A stretch of DNA of 64,000 nucleotides from Accumulibacter phosphatis (GTDB lineage: Bacteria; Pseudomonadota; Gammaproteobacteria; Burkholderiales; Rhodocyclaceae): the NCBI RefSeq assembly GCF_000024165.1, contig NC_013194.1, forward strand, positions 4,092,001 through 4,156,000, written 5' to 3'. Of this stretch, positions 51,401 to 59,617 are shown piece by piece. The notes below the pieces were generated by a model. That model did not search any database. It worked only from the letters and a program-made list of their open reading frames with translations, and had not been told where the DNA came from. A program made the translations under genes and the position numbers. Position 1 is the stretch's first letter; every line of letters begins with the position of its first letter.

Positions 51401-51917
51401 AGCGGGTCACACCGGCCGCCTCTTCGAGAAAGACCCGCAACTCGTCCGGCCTGGCCTCGATGATCCGCGAGATCGTCCCCTGGCCGATGATCGCATACGC
51501 CCGTGGCCCGAGACCGGTGCCGAGAAACAGGTCAGTCACGTCCTTGCGTCGAACGTGCAGGTTGTTGATGTAATACTCGGACTGACCACTGCGCGTCAGC
51601 AAGCGCTTGACGGACAACTCCGCATACTGCGACCACTGTCCGCCGAGGCGACCGAGCGAGTTATCGAAGACGAGTTCGACGGCTGCCCGCGACACCGGCT
51701 TGCGACTGCCGGAACCGTTGAAGATCACATCCTGCATCGACTCGCCACGCAGCTCCGAGGCTTTCGATTCGCCGAGCACCCAGCGCACGGCATCCATCAC
51801 GTTCGACTTGCCGCAACCGTTCGGACCGACCACACCGACGAGTTGACCGGGCAGGGCGATCGTCGTCGGGTCGACGAAGGATTTGAAGCCGGCAAGTTTC
51901 AGTTTGGTCAGGCGCAT
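48402..51917 (-). CDS. smc: SMC chromosome-segregation ATPase
   Basis: A 1,171-residue condensin subunit. The N-terminal head (MRLTKLKLAGFKSFVD) has Walker A GPNGCGKSNVMDAVRW. Long coiled coils flank a hinge at about residues 500-650 (GAPLWKSLHVDAGWEDAVEA). The C-terminal head carries the ABC signature HLLSGGEKALTAIALVFSM and Walker B PFCLLDEVDAPLDDTN. ATG 51917 is the family start; the frame is open upstream but without homology. It is the first gene of a long minus-strand run and is divergent from queF, 192 bp away, where both promoters must lie. No scpA/scpB are adjacent. Confidence 0.97.
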   Translation of the reverse strand: MRLTKLKLAGFKSFVDPTTIALPGQLVGVVGPNGCGKSNVMDAVRWVLGESKASELRGESMQDVIFNGSGSRKPVSRAAVELVFDNSLGRLGGQWSQYAELSVKRLLTRSGQSEYYINNLHVRRKDVTDLFLGTGLGPRAYAIIGQGTISRIIEARPDELRVFLEEAAGVTRYKERRKETENRLADTRENLARVEDIRLELGLQMERLEGQASVARQYREYSDDLVRRQHLLWLLRRNEAQAERERLAREVAQAANDLEAQNAALRDLEARLEAAREAHFAASDGVHAAQSDLFAANAEVARLEAEIRHRRESQREYETRLAQLTDDRTHWQAQAEKLSDDDERWRSLLALAEERVEQGQARLAARHERLPLAEESHAVAVEAVTRQRAEIAQAEQRLQVEQANRGHAQRSLQIIGGRRERLALERQAMPIPDDVEFADKQEQVHGLRERIGELQEIQQAQQQDLPRLEQNRRAVLAEVQHAQKERAEANARRMALQQLQQRLQTNGKLDEWLRRHGLQHGAPLWKSLHVDAGWEDAVEAVLRERLGALVATQADPAWSKDRPGSKLTLLLPLADGEARDGHGGARDDRLLARVRCDHPELSAILADWLDAVLASPDLATALARRADLSGNACCVTPGGDIVTRQSVTLFAPDSGEHGLLERQREIDTLTGVIAQREETVDQAQARLAAIEQSLADAQDAVQESRQQLGLLQDRAHAIQVEALKLAQARERFRERQAQIDESLAEMAVEEESESERRFIAEAAIDLQSERVRELQAVMVGARARLEQAERALRDERDQINAEERELREAEFSQRECRNKLAELSSSRALAQQQLERISDDLARCEESATAMQAEDLEPGLQVALNHRVAREHALAQARDALEAAANGLRALDEGRMKVEQSLDPLRDRIGELKLREQAASLNFEQLASQLAEANADEESLAADVVGARAGPLQAAIAALQRSIDALGAVNLAALDELAAASERKGYLDAQSEDLTQAMETLESAIRRIDRETRDLLQATYDSVNRSFGELFPTLFGGGEAKLIMTGDEILDAGLQVMAQPPGKKNSTIHLLSGGEKALTAIALVFSMFQLNPAPFCLLDEVDAPLDDTNTERFCAMVRRMSGHTQFLFISHNKLTMEMAQQLVGVTMQESGVSRIVEVDMEEALRLREQLV

Positions 51918-52109
51918 GAACGAGAACTGGAGCGCGGTCCGCGCAAACGCGCCGGGAGAAATCGGAAAACGCGGTGACTCTGCCCGGCAATGCTGCACAC
52001 CCAAGCAGGCGGCGACAAGCGAACAGACGTACGAGACTCAGGCATCAACAGCTATGATAGCATTGTGGCTGTCCGATTCGTTTCCCGCAGGATAGCATCC
52101 GGAGCCCCA

Positions 52110-52529
52110 ATGAGCACAGAGCCGGCGAAAACTCTCGATACCTTTCCGAACCCGGCGCCGCAGAGAGATTTCCACATACACATGGAAATCCCGGAATTCA
52201 CCTGCCTGTGCCCGAAGACAGGCCAGCCGGACTTCGCGACGCTGCTTCTCGATTACGTTCCGGACGAGGCCTGCGTCGAACTGAAGAGCCTGAAACTCTA
52301 CATCTGGTCGTTCCGCAACACCGGCTGCTTTCACGAGGAAGTGAGCAATCGCATCCTCGACGATCTGGTGAGCGCCACCCGGCCACGCTACATGAAGCTG
52401 ACGGCGAAGTTCTACGTGCGCGGCGGCATCTTCACCACGGTCGTCGCGGAGTATCGCCAGGAAGGCTGGGCGCCGACAGCGACGGTTCAACTCGCCGACC
52501 TTCCCAGTCAATACAGCACCCGGGGCTGA
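52110..52529 (+). CDS. queF: QueF, 7-cyano-7-deazaguanine (preQ0) reductase
   Basis: A 139-residue single-domain (type I) QueF of the tunnelling fold. The catalytic Cys lies in PEFTCLCPKTGQPDFATL, and the QueF motif ELKSLKLYIWSFRNTGCFHE is intact. It reduces preQ0 to preQ1 in queuosine synthesis. ATG 52110 has GGAG 5 nt upstream; the frame remains open to 51990. It is followed after 4 bp by the SEC-C protein gene. Confidence 0.95.
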   Translation: MSTEPAKTLDTFPNPAPQRDFHIHMEIPEFTCLCPKTGQPDFATLLLDYVPDEACVELKSLKLYIWSFRNTGCFHEEVSNRILDDLVSATRPRYMKLTAKFYVRGGIFTTVVAEYRQEGWAPTATVQLADLPSQYSTRG

Positions 52530-52533
52530 CAAC

Positions 52534-53244
52534 ATGACCTCAGCGGCACCCCTCAACGACGCCGACCTCCTGCGCCTCGAACAACTGCTCGCCGATCCTT
52601 CTCTGCAGCAGGCGATGCGCCTCGATGAAGCGCAGGCCTACCTGTGCGCCGCCCTCGCGGGCCCACAGCCGATGGCCGAGGCACAGTGGTTGGGCGAAGT
52701 GCTCGGCGATGCCGCAACGAGCGCCGACGACACTGGCCGCGAGGCGACCGACTTGTTGCGCCGCCTGGCGGCCGAACTGGCGGCGGGGCTGGCGTGCGGC
52801 GAACCACCCGTGCTACTGCTCTACGCCAAGGAAGGCGACGCCAGCGATGACAGCGACTACGTCCCCTGGTGTCAGGCCTATCTGCACGGGGTCGACAGCG
52901 CCCCGATCGACTGGTTCGACGCCCTGGGTGCAGCAGACGACAAGGAAGACAGCGAAGAGATCTGTTACCTTGACGAGCAACTCTTCCCGCTGTTCATGCT
53001 CACCGGCGACGCCGAAGCGGCGGCCGCCGCCGCCGGCGAGGAGTGGCTGGCGGGCACCGAACTCGAGCAGATGCGCAAGGAGTGCGAGGCAAGGCTGCCG
53101 CAGGTGGTTACCGACATCTACCGCTTCTGGATCGCACGGCGCAGTGTAAAGACCATCCGGCACGAAACGCCCAAGCTCGGCCGCAACGACGCCTGCCCTT
53201 GTGGCAGCGGCAAGAAATACAAGAAGTGCTGCGGGGCGACGTAG
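52534..53244 (+). CDS. UPF0149 (YecA/YgfB)-like protein with C-terminal SEC-C zinc motif
   Basis: A 236-residue protein. The N-terminal two-thirds are helical and acidic, typical of the YecA/UPF0149 family (DEAQAYLCAALAGPQPMAEA; WCQAYLHGVDSAPIDWFDAL). The C-terminal end is a SEC-C zinc-binding motif (KLGRNDACPCGSGKKYKKCC) as in SecA. Binding to ribosomes or SecA-related proteins has been reported for such motifs, but the function here is unknown. It lies 4 bp after queF and probably shares its transcript; it converges on a DMT permease gene. Confidence 0.88.
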   Translation: MTSAAPLNDADLLRLEQLLADPSLQQAMRLDEAQAYLCAALAGPQPMAEAQWLGEVLGDAATSADDTGREATDLLRRLAAELAAGLACGEPPVLLLYAKEGDASDDSDYVPWCQAYLHGVDSAPIDWFDALGAADDKEDSEEICYLDEQLFPLFMLTGDAEAAAAAAGEEWLAGTELEQMRKECEARLPQVVTDIYRFWIARRSVKTIRHETPKLGRNDACPCGSGKKYKKCCGAT

Positions 53245-53280
53245 GCCGTACGCCTTGCCGCAGCGCAGCGGACTTCCGCC

Positions 53281-54192
53281 TCAGGCCCGCGTGCCATCCT
53301 CCCCGCGCCACGCCGTTATCAGGCTGGCGGAGATGATCAGCGCGCCGCCCAGCCAGTCGCGCAGCGCCATCGCTTCGCCGGCGAGCAACCACGCGCCAAC
53401 GGCGGCAAAACCGATTTCGCTGAGCATGATGACGATCGCCCGGTTGGCGGCGACCCGCGCCAGGCCGAACTGGACCACCTGATTGGCCAACACCAGGACG
53501 ACGGCGAGCAGAGCGAGCAGGCCCCAGAGCGACGCCGAGGGCGGCACCCGGGCGCTGCCGACGCCGGCCAGCAGGAGCAGCACGCCGAGCGTCACCACCC
53601 CGGCGAAAGCGGCCAGCACCTTGTTCTCGACGCTGATGTTGCAAGCCCGGCGGGAGACCACATTGAACAACGCAAACGCGAAGCCAGCCGCCAGACCCAG
53701 CCAGTCGGCCGCGTCCTGCGGCGCCGGCAGACCGAGCCGCGGTTGCCAGAGCATCGTCACCGCGCCGCCCAGCGACAGCGCGATGGCCAGCGCACCAGCA
53801 CCGGTGAGTCGCTCGTCAAGCAGCAGGCGCGACAGAACAACCGTCCACAGCGGCGCCAGGTAGAACAGCAGGAGAACGCGCAGCACATCACCACTGAGCG
53901 TCGCCAGTACATAGCCGAGGTTGCAGACAGCGGCAGACAGTCCCAGCCAGAGCAGGGGCCACGACGGCACCACGGGTGTCGACGAACGACGCGCCAGCCA
54001 GACAAGCAGGAAGGCCAGCCCATAACTGATGGTCGTGGCGGCAACACCATCAACGCCGGCGTCGCGCAAGACCCGGTACGGATACCAGATCAAGCCCCAG
54101 ATCAGCGCACCGACCAGCAAGGCGGCGACGGCCCGACGCTGCTCGCGCCCGGCGCCGCCGCTCGCGGCCGGCAGCATGCTGGCGTCTTTCAT
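53281..54192 (-). CDS. EamA/DMT-superfamily inner-membrane transporter
   Basis: A 303-residue protein with ten predicted membrane helices in two EamA repeats of five: the first runs from LLVGALIWGLIWYPYRVLRD and the second from DWLGLAAGFAFALFNVVSRR. The family exports amino acids, purines or other metabolites; the substrate cannot be told. It is divergent from dapC with a 73-bp spacer and is monocistronic. ATG 54192 follows a modest AAAGG. Confidence 0.9.
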   Translation of the reverse strand: MKDASMLPAASGGAGREQRRAVAALLVGALIWGLIWYPYRVLRDAGVDGVAATTISYGLAFLLVWLARRSSTPVVPSWPLLWLGLSAAVCNLGYVLATLSGDVLRVLLLFYLAPLWTVVLSRLLLDERLTGAGALAIALSLGGAVTMLWQPRLGLPAPQDAADWLGLAAGFAFALFNVVSRRACNISVENKVLAAFAGVVTLGVLLLLAGVGSARVPPSASLWGLLALLAVVLVLANQVVQFGLARVAANRAIVIMLSEIGFAAVGAWLLAGEAMALRDWLGGALIISASLITAWRGEDGTRA

Positions 54193-54265
54193 GGCCGCCG
54201 GATGCCTTTCACCACCACTCGATGCCCCTTATAATCCAGCGTCCCGCCACCCGAAGCATGCGCCA

Positions 54266-55459
54266 GTGAAACCCCACCTCAGCAAGCTGCAACCCTATCC
54301 CTTCGAGAAGCTGCGACAGCTCTTTGCCGGCGTGACGCCAAACCCACGCCTGCACGAAATCAAGCTGTCGATTGGGGAGCCGCAGCACGCCACACCGGCT
54401 TTCATCCGGGACGCGCTGACGGCCAACCTCGGCGGGCTGGCAAGTTATCCTACCACGCTCGGCAGTGGCGAACTGCGCGCCGCCATTGTCGCCTGGCTCG
54501 AACGCCGCTACGCTCTGAGCGGGATCGACGCGCAAACGCAGGTCATCCCGGTCAACGGCTCGCGCGAGGCCCTTTTCGCGTTTGCCCAGACCGTCATCGA
54601 TCCCTCCCGCGGCTACACACCGCTGGTCGTCAGCCCCAACCCCTTCTACCAGATCTACGAGGGAGCGGCCTATCTGGCGGGAGCCGAACCGCGCTTTCTC
54701 AATACCCTGCCGGCCAATGATTATGCGTTCGACTTCGCGGCACTGAGCGAGGCCGAGTGGCGACGCGTGCAGCTCTTCTATGTCTGCTCGCCGGGAAATC
54801 CGACCGGCAAGGTGCTCAGCCTCGACGACTGGCAACAGCTGTTTGCGCTGGCCGACCGCTACGGCTTCGTCATCGCCTCGGACGAGTGTTACTCGGAGAT
54901 CTTCTTCGCCGAAGACAGGCCGCCACTCGGCGCGCTGCAGGCGGCTCGGCTGCTCGGCCGCGGTCACGAGCGACTGGTGATGTTCTCCAGTCTGTCCAAG
55001 CGCTCCAACGTTCCCGGCATGCGTTCGGGCTTTGTCGCCGGCGACGCGGCGACGCTGCACTCCTTCTTGCTCTACCGGACCTACCACGGCAGCGCGATGA
55101 ATCCGGCAGTACAGGCGGCGAGTGTCGCTGCCTGGAGCGACGAGTCGCACGTCGTTGCCAACCGCCGCCAGTACGCGGAGAAGTTTTCGGCGGTCGTCCC
55201 GCAGTTGGCCGACGTGCTGGACACCGCGCTGCCGGACGCCGGCTTCTACCTGTGGGCGAGAACGCCGATCAGCGACAGCGACTTCGCCCGCCGGCTACTG
55301 GCCGACTATAATGTGGTCGTTCTCCCGGGAAGTTATCTGGCACGCACCGCCCAGGGCGTCAATCCAGGCGATGGCTTCGTGCGAATCGCGCTCGTCGCGC
55401 CACTCGCAGACTGCGTCGAGGCCGCCGAACGGATCCGTTCATTCATTTCAGAACTCTAG
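54266..55459 (+). CDS. dapC: DapC, N-succinyldiaminopimelate aminotransferase
   Basis: A 397-residue class I/II PLP aminotransferase. The PLP Lys lies in MFSSLSKRSNVPGMRSGFVA; NPFYQIYEGAAYLAGAE and VCSPGNPTGKVLSLDDW are typical of DapC. It makes N-succinyl-L,L-DAP intermediates of the lysine/peptidoglycan route. Specific assignment rests on adjacency to dapD and dapE. The GTG at 54266 (MKPHLSKLQPYPF) fits the family start; no ATG is suitably placed and the ribosome site is weak. Confidence 0.92.
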   Translation: MKPHLSKLQPYPFEKLRQLFAGVTPNPRLHEIKLSIGEPQHATPAFIRDALTANLGGLASYPTTLGSGELRAAIVAWLERRYALSGIDAQTQVIPVNGSREALFAFAQTVIDPSRGYTPLVVSPNPFYQIYEGAAYLAGAEPRFLNTLPANDYAFDFAALSEAEWRRVQLFYVCSPGNPTGKVLSLDDWQQLFALADRYGFVIASDECYSEIFFAEDRPPLGALQAARLLGRGHERLVMFSSLSKRSNVPGMRSGFVAGDAATLHSFLLYRTYHGSAMNPAVQAASVAAWSDESHVVANRRQYAEKFSAVVPQLADVLDTALPDAGFYLWARTPISDSDFARRLLADYNVVVLPGSYLARTAQGVNPGDGFVRIALVAPLADCVEAAERIRSFISEL

Positions 55460-55470
55460 GAACAACACCT

Positions 55471-56292
55471 ATGCAGGCAATCCAGCAGACCATCGAAAAG
55501 GCGTGGGAAGACCGCGCCGCACTACAGCCGGGCAGCGCTCCGGCTGCCATCGGCGAAGCCGTTGCCGAAGTCCTCGGCCGACTCGACGAGGGCAGCCTGC
55601 GCGTTGCCGAAAAGATCGACGGAGAGTGGCTCACCCACCAGTGGATCAAGAAAGCCGTATTGCTGTCGTTCCGACTCCAGGACAACGTGCTGGTCGACGG
55701 CGGACCGCTCCGCTACTTCGACAAGGTGCCGAGCAAGTTCGCGAGCTACGACAGCGAGCGCTTCACGCGCGGCGGCTTCCGGGTCGTGCCGCCGGCCACT
55801 GCCCGTCGCGGAGCCTTCATCGGCCGGAACGTCGTGCTGATGCCTTCCTACGTCAACATCGGCGCCTATGTTGATGAAGGTACGATGGTTGACACCTGGT
55901 CGACGGTGGGCTCCTGTGCGCAGATCGGCAAGAACGTGCACCTCTCGGGTGGCGTCGGCATCGGCGGCGTGCTCGAACCGCTGCAGGCCAACCCGACGAT
56001 CATCGAAGACAACTGCTTCATCGGCGCTCGCTCGGAAGTCGTCGAGGGCGTCATCATCGGCGAAGGCTCGGTCATTTCGATGGGTGTCTATATCGGCCAG
56101 TCCACCCGCATCTTCGACCGCGAAACGGGCCAGGTGAGCTACGGGCGTGTGCCGCCGGGTTCGGTCGTCGTGTCCGGCAACCTGCCCGCCAAGGACGGCA
56201 GTTACAGCCTCTACTGCGCCGTGATCGTCAAGAAGGTCGACGCCGGGACGCGCGCCAAAACGAGCATCAACGACCTGCTGCGTGGCGACTGA
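55471..56292 (+). CDS. dapD: DapD, tetrahydrodipicolinate N-succinyltransferase
   Basis: A 273-residue left-handed beta-helix acyltransferase. Hexapeptide-repeat turns are visible from residue 105 to 215 (GAFIGRNVVLMPSYVNIGAY; GVGIGGVLEPLQANPTIIED; VVEGVIIGEGSVISMGVYIG). The N-terminal helical domain opens MQAIQQTIEKAWEDRAALQP. It uses succinyl-CoA to start the succinylase branch of DAP synthesis. It follows dapC by 11 bp. Confidence 0.97.
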   Translation: MQAIQQTIEKAWEDRAALQPGSAPAAIGEAVAEVLGRLDEGSLRVAEKIDGEWLTHQWIKKAVLLSFRLQDNVLVDGGPLRYFDKVPSKFASYDSERFTRGGFRVVPPATARRGAFIGRNVVLMPSYVNIGAYVDEGTMVDTWSTVGSCAQIGKNVHLSGGVGIGGVLEPLQANPTIIEDNCFIGARSEVVEGVIIGEGSVISMGVYIGQSTRIFDRETGQVSYGRVPPGSVVVSGNLPAKDGSYSLYCAVIVKKVDAGTRAKTSINDLLRGD

Positions 56293-56331
56293 ATTCGCCC
56301 CGATCGACCCACCTGAACCAGCGGCAAGCGA

Positions 56332-57516
56332 ATGATCCTCGAAAAGCTCTTTCAGGTGATGGCCGAGCGCCAGGCTTCGGACATCTTCATCAGCGCCGGC
56401 GCGCCGATCCACATCAAGATCCGGGGCACCATCGTGCCGGTCAATCAGCAAGTGATGGAGCCGGCGATGATCGAGAAGATCGCCGGCGAACTGATGAACG
56501 CCGAGCAGATCGAGATCTTCGAAGCGACGAAGGAGATGAACCTCTCGCTGGGCGTCGCCAAGCTCGGCAACTTCCGCGTCAACCTGTTTCGACAGCGCGC
56601 CTCGATCTCCATCGTCGTGCGTTACATCCTCGGCAACATCCCACCGCTGGATTCGCTGTCGCTGCCGCCGGTTCTCGGCGACCTGGTGATGGAACGGCGT
56701 GGCCTGATCCTCATCGTCGGCTCGACGGGCTCCGGGAAATCGACCACCATCGCGTCGATGCTGGACCACCGGAATGCCACTTGCACGGGGCACATCCTGA
56801 CCATCGAGGATCCGATCGAGTACCTGTTCAGGCACAAGAAATCGATCGTCAATCAGCGCGAGATCGGCATGGACACGCTGGGCTGGAACCAGGCCCTGAA
56901 GAACGCCATGCGGCAGGCACCGGACTGCATTCTGATCGGCGAGATACGCGACCAGGAAACGATGCAGGCGGCGATTGCCTACGCGCAGACGGGCCACCTG
57001 TGCCTCGGCACGCTGCATGCCAACAACAGTTACCACGCGCTCAACCGGATGATCAATTTCTTCCCGATCGACACGCGCACCTCGCTGTACATGGACCTCT
57101 CGGTCAGCCTGAAGGCGATCGTTTCGCAGCGCCTGGTCAAGCGCAAGGATGGCCAGCTGGTGCCGGCCGTCGAGGTGCTGCTCAACAGCTATCACGTGCA
57201 GGAACTGGTCGAACACGGCGACATCCCGGCGCTCAAGGAAGCGATGGAACAGAGTCTCGCTCCCGGTTCGCAGACCTTCGAGCAGGATCTCTTCCGGCTC
57301 TACCGCTCGGACGTGATCACGCTCGAGGAAGCACTCAACAATGCCGACTCACCGACGAACCTGTCGTGGCTGATCAACAACAACGAGCTGGTGCCTACCC
57401 ATCCGCGAAGGGAAGAGAAGGCCAGCGAAACACCCTATGAGTTATCGATTACCGACCCGGACGGCCCTTCCTACAAAGAGTTCACGCTCAGCCTCAACGA
57501 CAGTGACGAGCCATAG
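56332..57516 (+). CDS. PilU-like type IV pilus ATPase paralogue inside the dap run
   Basis: A 394-residue PilT/PilU-family ATPase, the third in this window. The N-terminal domain begins MILEKLFQVMAERQASDIFI. Catalytic motifs are intact: Walker A GSTGSGKSTTIASM, Asp box ILTIEDPIEYLF, Walker B DCILIGEIRDQETM, His box GHLCLGTLHANN. It lacks the PilT AIRNLIRE helix and has the PilU-type SYHVQELVEHGD and QTFEQDLFRLYR segments, so it is closer to PilU. The C-terminal tail is long and acidic (GPSYKEFTLSLNDSDEP). It lies 39 bp after dapD and 13 bp before dapE and must be co-transcribed with them. Whether it acts in pilus retraction or has another role is not known. Confidence 0.92.
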   Translation: MILEKLFQVMAERQASDIFISAGAPIHIKIRGTIVPVNQQVMEPAMIEKIAGELMNAEQIEIFEATKEMNLSLGVAKLGNFRVNLFRQRASISIVVRYILGNIPPLDSLSLPPVLGDLVMERRGLILIVGSTGSGKSTTIASMLDHRNATCTGHILTIEDPIEYLFRHKKSIVNQREIGMDTLGWNQALKNAMRQAPDCILIGEIRDQETMQAAIAYAQTGHLCLGTLHANNSYHALNRMINFFPIDTRTSLYMDLSVSLKAIVSQRLVKRKDGQLVPAVEVLLNSYHVQELVEHGDIPALKEAMEQSLAPGSQTFEQDLFRLYRSDVITLEEALNNADSPTNLSWLINNNELVPTHPRREEKASETPYELSITDPDGPSYKEFTLSLNDSDEP

Positions 57517-57529
57517 ACGGGGTCCGACC

Positions 57530-58696
57530 ATGACTACCGACAACACGCGCGCAGCGCCGCCAGACCCCACCGCTGCGCTGGCCGAGCAATTGATTGCCTG
57601 TCGCTCGCTTACCCCCGACGACGGCGGTTGCCTGCCGATCATCGTCCGGCGCCTCGAAGCCCTCGGTTTTCAATGCGATTTCATGAACCGCGCCGGCGTC
57701 ACCAACCTCTGGGCACGCCGCGGCAGCCAGCGGCCGCTGCTCTGTCTGGCCGGTCACACCGACGTGGTTCCCAGCGGACCACTCGACGAATGGCACAGCG
57801 ACCCATTTCGACCGGTACGCCGGGACGGCGTCCTCTACGGGCGCGGCGCCGCCGACATGAAGGGTTCACTGGCCGCCTTCGTCACTGCCGCGGAAGATTT
57901 CGTCGCCGCCCGCCCCGATCATCGCGGCTCGCTCGCCTTCCTGCTCACTTCCGACGAGGAAGGCGACGCCATCGACGGCACTGTCGTCGTCACCGACGCC
58001 TTGCGGCAACGCGGCGAGACAATCGACTACTGCATCGTCGGCGAACCGACTGCGGTCGACACCCTCGGCGACATGATCAAGAATGGTCGCCGCGGCTCGC
58101 TCTCCGGGAAGCTGACCATCAAGGGTATTCAGGGACACATTGCCTACCCGCACCTGGCGAAGAACCCGATCCACCTGGCGGCGCCGGCCATCGCCGAACT
58201 GGCGCAGACCGTATGGGACCGCGGCAACGCATTCTTTCCACCGACCACCTGGCAGGTTTCCAATATCCACGCCGGCACCGGCGCCGGCAACGTCATCCCC
58301 GGCAGCGTCGACATCGATTTCAACTTCCGCTTCGCCACCGCCAGCACGCCGGAGGAACTGCAGGCCAGACTGTGTGCGCTCCTCGAACGGCATGGGCTCG
58401 ACTACGACATCGTCTGGACGCTGGGCGCCAGGCCCTTTCTCACTGGCCACGGCGCCCTGCTCGACGCCTCGCTCGCCGCCATCCGCGCCGAAACCGGTAT
58501 CGAGGCCGAGCTGTCGACCGCGGGCGGCACCTCGGACGGTCGTTTCATCGCCGAGATCTGCCCGCAGGTGATCGAGATCGGCCCGGTCAACGCCACCATC
58601 CACAAGGTCAACGAATGCGTCGACCTGGTCGCCCTGCCGCAACTGGCCGCCATCTATCGGCGGATCCTCGAGCAATTGCTGCCCGCCAATGTTTGA
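57530..58696 (+). CDS. dapE: DapE, succinyl-diaminopimelate desuccinylase
   Basis: A 388-residue dinuclear zinc M20 hydrolase. Zinc-ligand motifs: CLAGHTDVVPSGPLDEW (His), GRGAADMKGSLAAFVTA (Asp bridging), LTSDEEGDAIDGT (catalytic Glu pair), IVGEPTAVDTLG and, near the C terminus, HKVNECVDL (His). It releases L,L-DAP and succinate. ATG 57530 (MTTDNTRAAP) gives an N-terminal extension of about a dozen residues over the E. coli protein. It overlaps prmB by 8 bp. Confidence 0.96.
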   Translation: MTTDNTRAAPPDPTAALAEQLIACRSLTPDDGGCLPIIVRRLEALGFQCDFMNRAGVTNLWARRGSQRPLLCLAGHTDVVPSGPLDEWHSDPFRPVRRDGVLYGRGAADMKGSLAAFVTAAEDFVAARPDHRGSLAFLLTSDEEGDAIDGTVVVTDALRQRGETIDYCIVGEPTAVDTLGDMIKNGRRGSLSGKLTIKGIQGHIAYPHLAKNPIHLAAPAIAELAQTVWDRGNAFFPPTTWQVSNIHAGTGAGNVIPGSVDIDFNFRFATASTPEELQARLCALLERHGLDYDIVWTLGARPFLTGHGALLDASLAAIRAETGIEAELSTAGGTSDGRFIAEICPQVIEIGPVNATIHKVNECVDLVALPQLAAIYRRILEQLLPANV

Positions 58697-59582
58697 CCAG
58701 GCGCAAACCGAACTCGCGACACTGCGCGACCTGCTGCGCTTTGCCGTCAGCCGCTTCAACGAGGCGCAACTGTTCTTCGGTCACGGTTCCGACAACGCCT
58801 GGGACGAAGCCGCGTATCTGCTGCTGCACACCCTGCACCTGCCGCTCGATCGACTCGAGCCCTTCCTCGACGCGCGGCTCACCAGCGCCGAGCGCGCCGG
58901 TCTCCTGCGCATCATCGAACGCCGCATCGGTGAACGCCTGCCGGTCGCCTACCTGACCAACGAAGCCTGGCTCGGCGAGTACCGTTTCTACGTCGATCAG
59001 CGGGTGATCGTGCCGCGTTCCTTCATTGCCGAGCTGTTGCGCGAGCAACTGGCGCCATGGATCGACGATCCCGAGGCAGTCGGCGCCGTTCTCGACCTGT
59101 GCACCGGCTCGGCATGCCTGGCCATCATCGCGGCGCACGCCTTCCCCGCCGCCAGGATCGACGCCGTCGATGTTTCGCCGGACGCCCTCGTGGTGGCCAG
59201 GCGCAACGTTGAAGACTACGACCTGGCGACGCGAATTCGACTCGTCGAGGGAGATCTCTTTGCCGGCCTCAAGCAGCGCCGCTACGACCTGATCATCGCC
59301 AACCCCCCCTACGTCAAGGCGAGTTCGATGGCCACCCTGCCCGACGAGTACCGGCGGGAGCCCGAGCTGGCGCTGGCCAGCGGTGAAGATGGCCTCGATC
59401 TGACGCGCGCTATCCTCGCCGGAGCGCGCAAGCATCTCAAGGCCAACGGTCTGCTGGTCGTCGAGATCGGCCACAACCGCGAGGAACTCGAGGCGGCGTT
59501 CCCGACCACCCCCTTCACGTGGCTCGACACCAGCGCCGGCGACCAGTATGTCTTCCTTCTGCATCGAGACGAGTTGCCGTGA
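58689..59582 (+). CDS. prmB: PrmB, ribosomal protein L3 N5-glutamine methyltransferase
   Basis: A 297-residue methyltransferase of the HemK/PrmC family. A helical N-terminal domain precedes the AdoMet-binding loop VLDLCTGSACLAIIAAHAFP and the catalytic DLIIANPPYVKASSM. YRREPELALASGEDGLDL is also typical. PrmB methylates a Gln of L3; the dapE-prmB linkage and the N-terminal sequence favour PrmB over PrmC. It overlaps dapE. Confidence 0.93.
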   Translation: MFDQAQTELATLRDLLRFAVSRFNEAQLFFGHGSDNAWDEAAYLLLHTLHLPLDRLEPFLDARLTSAERAGLLRIIERRIGERLPVAYLTNEAWLGEYRFYVDQRVIVPRSFIAELLREQLAPWIDDPEAVGAVLDLCTGSACLAIIAAHAFPAARIDAVDVSPDALVVARRNVEDYDLATRIRLVEGDLFAGLKQRRYDLIIANPPYVKASSMATLPDEYRREPELALASGEDGLDLTRAILAGARKHLKANGLLVVEIGHNREELEAAFPTTPFTWLDTSAGDQYVFLLHRDELP

Positions 59583-59617
59583 GTCGCGCAAGACGCTACC
59601 CGCGCGACTGAACGGCG

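Noticed and set aside
50259..51977. Long plus-strand frame opposite smc
   Set aside because: Antisense shadow of coiled-coil coding sequence; no homology seen.
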